NCBI GenBank assembly: GCA_023392995.1
Contig: JAEWMZ010000283.1
Span: 1-28,620, forward strand
DNA from: Bacillota bacterium
Lineage (GTDB): Bacteria; Bacillota; Clostridia; Lachnospirales; Lachnospiraceae
Reading direction: 5' to 3'
DNA: 28,620 nt
Shown: piece by piece, positions 24,782 to 28,620 of the stretch
Layout of the letters: every line of letters starts with the position of its first letter
Position numbering within the stretch: position 1 is the stretch's first letter
Notes under the pieces: generated by a model
Database searches by the model: none
What the model was told of the DNA's origin: nothing
The model's input: only the letters and a program-made list of their open reading frames with translations
Program-made: the position numbers and the translations under genes

Positions 24782-25732
24782 TCAAGTCCTGGAAGTGATG
24801 CGCGGCGCCTTAACAGCCCGCAGAATATCCTCCAGAAGGTTGTCCACAGTTACGTTATTGATTCTGGCCTTCGATTTTAAAATCATCCGGTGAGCAGCCA
24901 CATCTTTAAAGATCGACTGTATATCCGAGGGAATTACATAATCCCTTCCGTTTAAGAAAGCAATCGCCTTTACCATATTCATGATGGCCAGAGAACCTCT
25001 GGGACTTACTCCAAGTTCAATCAGAGGATTCTCTCTGGTATGCTGTACCAGATTCGTAATATAATCGTAAATAGAATCATGGACGAAGACCTTCTCCACC
25101 ATGCCTTGCATCTGCAGAATCTCTTCCTTTTCCACTACCCGGTTCACGTTATCAAGTGGATTGGCACTATGACGCTCCTTTAAGATACCTATCTCACTCT
25201 TCCGGTCAGGATATCCCATCGATAGCTTCACCATGAAACGATCCAGCTGGGATTCCGGCAGCATCTGGGTACCGACAGAACCAATGGGATTCTGGGTTGC
25301 CATTACCACGAAGGGCTTCGGTACCTCCCTTGGTATGCCATCCACTGTCACTCTTCCTTCCTCCATAACCTCCAATAAGGCTGATTGAGTTTTCGAAGAG
25401 GTTCGGTTAATCTCATCCGCTAAAAAGAGGTTGCACATAATCGCCCCCTCCTTATATTGATAGCTCTCTCCGTCACGGCTTAGCAGATGAAAGCCCACAA
25501 CATCGGTAGGCAGCACATCCGGCGTAAATTGCAAACGTCGGTGATCCAGTGCCATTGCTTTCGAAAACGCTACGGCAAGAGTGGTTTTTCCAACTCCCGG
25601 ATTATCTTCCAGAAGAATATGCCCTTTTGCTAATATAGCCGTAAGTACTTTTTCTACGATTACTCTTTTCCCTATCACTACTTTTTCTACTTCATCCATG
25701 ATATGTATCGTCTTCTCATGAAATGGCACCAT
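24782..25732 (-). CDS. MoxR family AAA+ ATPase
   Basis: 316 residues, the usual MoxR length. Walker A is NPGVGKTT (44-51), Walker B is LFLADEINR, sensor 1 lies in MATQNPIG, and an arginine-finger region occurs around MLPESQLDRFMVKL. The C-terminal lid contains GVSPRGSL. MoxR ATPases act as chaperones, often with a VWA or DUF58 partner; the partner gene follows directly. AGGAAG lies about eleven bases before the ATG, slightly long. An extended -10 promoter is 37 bases upstream, so this gene heads the MoxR-DUF58-transglutaminase operon. Confidence 0.94.
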   Translation of the reverse strand: MVPFHEKTIHIMDEVEKVVIGKRVIVEKVLTAILAKGHILLEDNPGVGKTTLAVAFSKAMALDHRRLQFTPDVLPTDVVGFHLLSRDGESYQYKEGAIMCNLFLADEINRTSSKTQSALLEVMEEGRVTVDGIPREVPKPFVVMATQNPIGSVGTQMLPESQLDRFMVKLSMGYPDRKSEIGILKERHSANPLDNVNRVVEKEEILQMQGMVEKVFVHDSIYDYITNLVQHTRENPLIELGVSPRGSLAIMNMVKAIAFLNGRDYVIPSDIQSIFKDVAAHRMILKSKARINNVTVDNLLEDILRAVKAPRITSRT

Positions 25733-25768
25733 ATGTCACACACTTCCTATCTTTGTAAGTTATTGTTC

Positions 25769-25796
25769 ATTATATCATAGCCGGGGAATTATTCAA
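25769..25796 (-). promoter_or_regulatory. sigma-A promoter of the MoxR operon (extended -10)
   Basis: On the minus strand TTGAAT (25791-25796), a 16-bp spacer and TGATATAAT, a perfect -10 (25769-25774) with the extended TGn element. Transcription would start near 25762, about 30 bases before the ATG. Confidence 0.75.
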
Positions 25797-25802
25797 TGAA
25801 AT

Positions 25803-25979
25803 CTATATTAAAATTTTACTATAATGTGTCTTAAAATTGCTTATACCGGGTAAATGCCCCATTTTATACAAAGCAAGAAACGATTTTAAAGTCGAATTAT
25901 GTTTAAACCCCTCAAACTCACAGTGTTGCCTCCTCCACGCCAAGCTTTCCCTTCCATATCTTAATCGTTTTAAAAGCAT
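25803..25979 (-). CDS. possible 58-aa basic small protein
   Basis: The ATG at 25979 is preceded by GAGGTGTGGT, a good ribosome site, and the frame encodes 58 residues beginning MLLKRLRYGRESLAWRRQHC, rich in Arg, Lys and His, without a membrane helix. No homologue is recognised. It fills the spacer between the MoxR promoter and the divergent foldase promoter. Its 3' end lies next to the MoxR -35, so its transcript would read into the MoxR operon. The ribosome site is the only support; it could be chance. Confidence 0.3.
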   Translation of the reverse strand: MLLKRLRYGRESLAWRRQHCEFEGFKHNSTLKSFLALYKMGHLPGISNFKTHYSKILI

Positions 25980-26026
25980 ACCACACCTCAATTTAACGAT
26001 TATTCTGTGAACTGGATTGATTTGTA

Positions 26027-26054
26027 TTGACTTATATTATAAAATTGATAAAAT
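26027..26054 (+). promoter_or_regulatory. sigma-A promoter of foldase gene (extended -10)
   Basis: TTGACT (26027-26032), 16 bp, then TGATAAAAT with five of six -10 bases (26049-26054) and a TGn extension. Transcription would begin near 26061, about 30 bases before the GTG start. Confidence 0.7.
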
Positions 26055-26089
26055 TGAAGTTATGAGAATACTAATGGAGGTAGCAAAAA

Positions 26090-27196
26090 GTGAACAATTC
26101 AAAAAAATTAAAGGCGAAAAAAGAGAAAAAAAAGGACAGGCTGCTGGAAGCCAAACCCTTAAGTAAGATATCAAAGCCCTGGATCATAGCATTCTGTGCG
26201 CTTGTGGTTATTATGATTGGAGCTATGCTATTTGATCAGTTATACGAGAAGACCATTCTTACCATTGACGGCGAAAAATATAAAATGAGTGACGTAGCTT
26301 TTTACTTCTACGGTGTAGAATCTCAATATGATTATTATGATCAGATGTTTGGCGGAAGCGGCTCTTATTGGAATATGGTATTTGATGAAAAAACCGGAGA
26401 AACCGTGCGTGATTCCGCAAAAGAAGAGGCTGTTAACAATACTATTTATAATGAAATTCTTTATAAAGAGGCCGTTGCTGCCGGTTATACCTTAACAGAG
26501 GACGAAAAGAAAAGCATCAGTTCACAGGTTGATTCTTTATTAACCTCTACTCTTTCTTCCAGCGTAAAATCAAGGAACAAATTCACAAAGAGTTCTTTGA
26601 CCTCTATTCTTGATAAGACTACCTTGGTTTCTCGTTATCGTCAGGATAAAATTGATTCCTTTGATATTGATGATGCCGCAATCAAAGCAGGTGTTAAGTT
26701 TGAAGATTACAGACAATATGATATTGAGACTTTATTCATCTCAACAAAAACCACAGGTGAAGACGGCAAGTCTGTAGCGGTTTCTGATGATGAAAAGGCT
26801 GCCGCCTATGATAAGCTGAAATCATATTATGAAAAAGCGAAAACAACAGAAGATTGGTCTAAGCTTCTTCCGGAAAGCGAAAAGGATGTAACTTATGCTG
26901 ATACCAACTTCCTGGAGAGCGGCACCACCTATTCCGAGGATATGGAAAAGATGATGATGGCTATGAACAACGGTGACGTAAGCGAAATCTATGAAGCTGA
27001 GGATGGCTATTATATTGTGAGAATGGTAAATAACAATTCCTCTGAAGCATATGACAACGAGGTAAAAAGCCAGATCTCTGCCGAAGAAAACAAACAATTT
27101 GATGCTTTTTATGAGGACATCAAAGCAAAGCATAAATACAGCACCAACGAAAAAGCATTGGCTTCTATGGAGATGGGCAGTATAACCATTGATTAA
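26090..27196 (+). CDS. membrane-anchored peptidylprolyl isomerase-like foldase (PrsA/SurA type)
   Basis: 368 residues starting at GTG with GGAGG nine bases upstream. A highly basic N-terminus (KKLKAKKEKKKDR) precedes one membrane helix (about 30-48), giving N-in topology; there is no lipobox cysteine. Residues 55-200 resemble the SurA N-terminal chaperone domain (EEAVNNTIYNEILYKEAVAAG), and residues 205-330 fit a parvulin domain, with HxxH-type active-site residues not evident, so isomerase activity is doubtful. It would assist folding of secreted proteins outside the membrane. A terminator follows directly. Confidence 0.85.
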   Translation: MNNSKKLKAKKEKKKDRLLEAKPLSKISKPWIIAFCALVVIMIGAMLFDQLYEKTILTIDGEKYKMSDVAFYFYGVESQYDYYDQMFGGSGSYWNMVFDEKTGETVRDSAKEEAVNNTIYNEILYKEAVAAGYTLTEDEKKSISSQVDSLLTSTLSSSVKSRNKFTKSSLTSILDKTTLVSRYRQDKIDSFDIDDAAIKAGVKFEDYRQYDIETLFISTKTTGEDGKSVAVSDDEKAAAYDKLKSYYEKAKTTEDWSKLLPESEKDVTYADTNFLESGTTYSEDMEKMMMAMNNGDVSEIYEAEDGYYIVRMVNNNSSEAYDNEVKSQISAEENKQFDAFYEDIKAKHKYSTNEKALASMEMGSITID

Positions 27197-27222
27197 GCTT
27201 TAAATTCTTAACTTAATTTAAG

Positions 27223-27305
27223 AAAAGACTATGTTAATTTCCTGCGGTCTACGCTGCAAAGCGAAGGAACCGCCGGAAATTCATAGTCTTTTTTTATTTT
27301 TTCTA
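27223..27305 (+). terminator. intrinsic terminator of foldase gene, long stem
   Basis: Arms AAAGACTATG, AATTTCC and GCGGT pair with ACCGC, GGAAATT and CATAGTCTTT with small bulges, followed by a T-rich run (TTTTTTTATTTTTT). The stem is unusually long, about 22 bp, capped by a 20-nt apical segment. Confidence 0.88.
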
Positions 27306-27360
27306 TTCATAATACGTATAATTTTTTCCATCTTAGAAATAATAATCATAACTCTATTAG

Positions 27361-27441
27361 TTAATTATTCCTGCGTTGAGTTAACTGTCCTTCAGCGGTA
27401 TAATCGCGTGGTACAGGAATGTGAAGCGCAGGAATTAATTA
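27361..27441. repeat. inverted repeat flanking a strong promoter
   Basis: Left arm 27361-27375 and right arm 27427-27441 share a perfect 9-bp inverted core (ATTCCTGCG/CGCAGGAAT) plus AT-rich extensions. The 51 bases between contain a near-consensus promoter. It may form a hairpin, be an operator pair, or mark a small mobile element. Confidence 0.55.
27376..27404 (+). promoter_or_regulatory. near-consensus sigma-A promoter
   Basis: TTGAGT (27376-27381), exactly 17 bp, then a perfect TATAAT (27399-27404). It would transcribe through palindromic element copy 2 into the Ser/Asn-rich gene, giving a 5' leader of about 220 bases. Confidence 0.72.
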
Positions 27442-27458
27442 GGGTTATTTATTAGGCA

Positions 27459-27598
27459 ATTGCGAAACAATATAGTTTTTGTAATTGCATACACAACATA
27501 TACCATTTCTACGCTCCAACGCTTCCTTCGGGCTTAGCTTCCGCTTCGAAACAGTATATGTTGTGTATGCAATAGCTTAAATTTCTGAATTTCGCAAT
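27459..27598. mobile_element. MITE-like palindromic element, copy 2
   Basis: Second copy of the 140-bp element (see 17744-17883), same orientation on the plus strand, 11 differences. The inverted ends are ATTGCGAAAC and ATTTCGCAAT, extendable outward by CA/TG to CAATTG on both sides. Its inner arm of 18 bp from GCATACACAACATATAC pairs perfectly with the matching right arm, better than in copy 1. It lies inside the leader of the next gene, ending 36 bases before its ATG. Confidence 0.82.
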
Positions 27599-27634
27599 TG
27601 ACTAAGGGATCTTTATTTCTGAAAGGAGATTATT

Positions 27635-27838
27635 ATGGCTAAGAACAAAAACAATTCGAAAAGTAATGCTTCGAACAGTAGTAAAAATACTTCCTCGAAT
27701 AGCAGTAAGAACACTACCTCATCTAGTAGCAACAATGCTTCCAGTAGTTCTAGCAAAAGCGGAAACGGATCGATGAAGGATCTGAGTGCACAATTTCCTG
27801 ATAAGCGTCCTGCACGCAGCGGCCCAGGAGGAGAATAA
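27635..27838 (+). CDS. Ser/Asn-rich small protein with RPARSGPGGE tail
   Basis: 67 residues with GAAAGGAG eight bases before the ATG. Residues 2-46 are almost only Ser, Asn, Lys and Thr (KNKNNSKSNASNSSKN and similar), so probably disordered. The last 20 residues are different: MKDLSAQFPDKRPARSGPGGE, with a proline/arginine and double-glycine end that looks conserved rather than random. I recall comparable RP..GPGG endings in short uncharacterised Clostridia proteins, without known function. No signal peptide or helix. It is convergent with the DUF3298 gene, two bases between stops. Confidence 0.7.
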   Translation: MAKNKNNSKSNASNSSKNTSSNSSKNTTSSSSNNASSSSSKSGNGSMKDLSAQFPDKRPARSGPGGE

Positions 27839-27840
27839 TC

Positions 27841-28521
27841 TTAACACCTTGGTAGGCACATTCCGCTTTCACTGCAGGGAATAAAAAAAGTTGGTATACC
27901 TGAGGCGTAGGGAGCGATATCGTATTGTTGAAAATAAATAACCACCCCTCCATCTTCTAGATAGAAATTGCTTGCTTTGAAATTTTCATTTACAAGGGCG
28001 GTATAATTTTCAAAATACTGAAAGCTATCCTGCGCCATTTTTTTGTCAATTTCACCGTCAATATACTGAATAAGATATTCCCTGTATTGTAGTCGGTTGG
28101 GGAATAAATCTGCAAGCTCCAGCTTCTTGCTTCTGGAGAAATCCCAGGTATCGGAATTACGAACCGTCAATCCATGGGCACCTCCTGCATATTCATATTG
28201 ATCAAAATACAGACTAACGATACAGTTGTAATTATAGGTAACTGTAAAGTCTACATAAGCCTCAAAGACATGAATCGGAAAATCATTTGCGACAGAATAC
28301 TCATACTCCACCATAGCCATCTGGTATAAATTCATTATATTAGACCGCTCATACATGAGTGCCTTTGTCCGATAAAGAGCGTTCAACTTATTTGCCACCA
28401 GGGGATACGCTTCCGAGATAAACTGCGGATATTTGATCGTATATTTCATGATAAGTGTATTTTTATAATACAAGTCCTGTTTTAGAATCTTCTCCCTAAC
28501 AGTTATCTGGTTTCCTAACAT
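27841..28521 (-). CDS. DUF4163/DUF3298 domain-containing protein
   Basis: 226 residues. Residues 20-100 fit DUF4163 (KYTIKYPQFISEAYPLVANKLN) and the C-terminal half fits DUF3298, with the typical YEYAGGAHG motif, a KLELADLF segment and the late QQYDIAPYASGIP. This pair is found in RsiV-type anti-sigma factors and in PdaC-like cell-wall enzymes. Here there is no signal peptide or membrane helix, so it appears cytoplasmic, unlike most relatives. GGGAGG sits seven bases before the ATG. A stretch of coding-like sequence lies just upstream in the same direction. Confidence 0.88.
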   Translation of the reverse strand: MLGNQITVREKILKQDLYYKNTLIMKYTIKYPQFISEAYPLVANKLNALYRTKALMYERSNIMNLYQMAMVEYEYSVANDFPIHVFEAYVDFTVTYNYNCIVSLYFDQYEYAGGAHGLTVRNSDTWDFSRSKKLELADLFPNRLQYREYLIQYIDGEIDKKMAQDSFQYFENYTALVNENFKASNFYLEDGGVVIYFQQYDIAPYASGIPTFFIPCSESGMCLPRC

Positions 28522-28555
28522 TCAGATACCTCCCTTTTGAGGATTTCTTGTCACT

Positions 28556-28620
28556 CTAACACTCCTTTCGCCAAACATCCATAGAGTACCGAATGTGAAA
28601 AAAGTCTCCTTCCTCCACGA
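28556..28620 (-). CDS. possible C-terminal end of upstream gene (partial)
   Basis: One minus-strand frame enters the window and ends at TAG 28556-28558, reading VEEGDFFHIRYSMDVWRKEC at its end. Two other frames are also open for part of this stretch, so the choice is made on protein-like composition only. It would end 34 bases before the DUF3298/DUF4163 start. Confidence 0.35.
   Translation of the reverse strand, partial: VEEGDFFHIRYSMDVWRKEC

Noticed and set aside
28525..28554. Leader peptide MTRNPQKGGI before the DUF3298 gene
   Set aside because: The GTG start is weakly supported, and the sequence overlaps the ribosome site of the main gene.

Overview
The window looks like chromosomal DNA of a spore-forming, low-GC Firmicute, most likely a Clostridia member of the Lachnospiraceae type. 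The evidence is a complete cotJABC spore-coat operon, strong GGAGG-type ribosome binding sites, AT-rich spacers, and Clostridia-typical families (DUF1292, Cytidylate_kin2, DUF58/MoxR/transglutaminase, DUF3298). Most genes lie on the minus strand. The placement is inferred from gene content, not from a marker gene.

Layout. 1-2161 (minus): the N-terminus of an FtsX-type ABC permease, its ATPase, and three small proteins of unknown function; the last is preceded by a sigma-A-like promoter overlapped by a palindrome. 2162-3251: an accessory spacer with a 57-aa membrane protein gene, a decayed reading frame and a highly structured, probably mobile RNA-like block. 3252-4405 (minus): cotJA-cotJB-cotJC behind a possible sigma-K promoter. 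4759-5685 (plus): a diacylglycerol-kinase-family lipid kinase. 5696-8101 (minus): an XPD/DinG-type helicase with an N-terminal PD-(D/E)XK nuclease-like domain. 8508-8858 (plus): a DUF1292 protein with a two-hairpin leader and a terminator. 9086-12475 (minus): gltX followed by a UvrD-like helicase. 12542-12723: three tandem 60-61 bp repeats, each able to form two hairpins. 12728-13240 (minus): a zinc-ribbon membrane protein. 13617-18668 (minus): an ABC operon made of an ATPase, a large secreted/anchored CARDB-like protein, a 91-aa single-pass protein and a MacB-like permease, closed by a terminator. 18838-20690 (minus): cytidylate-kinase-like protein and AI-2E transporter, overlapping by ATGA-type coupling. 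20849-25732 (minus): MoxR ATPase, DUF58 and transglutaminase operon behind an extended -10 promoter. 26090-27196 (plus): a membrane-anchored PrsA/SurA-like foldase. 27635-27838 (plus): a Ser/Asn-rich small protein. 27841-28521 (minus): a DUF3298/DUF4163 protein.

The most notable non-coding signals are: (i) two 140-bp copies, about 9.7 kb apart, of a palindromic MITE-like element with 10-bp terminal inverted repeats, an identical 49-nt central segment and a compensatory base-pair change in the stem; (ii) the tandem double-hairpin repeats between the zinc-ribbon gene and gltX; (iii) the folded block at about 3012-3160, which resembles the 3' part of a group II intron or an IscB/IsrB-type (HEARO/omega) RNA without a linked protein gene. 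No rRNA, tRNA or CRISPR array was seen.
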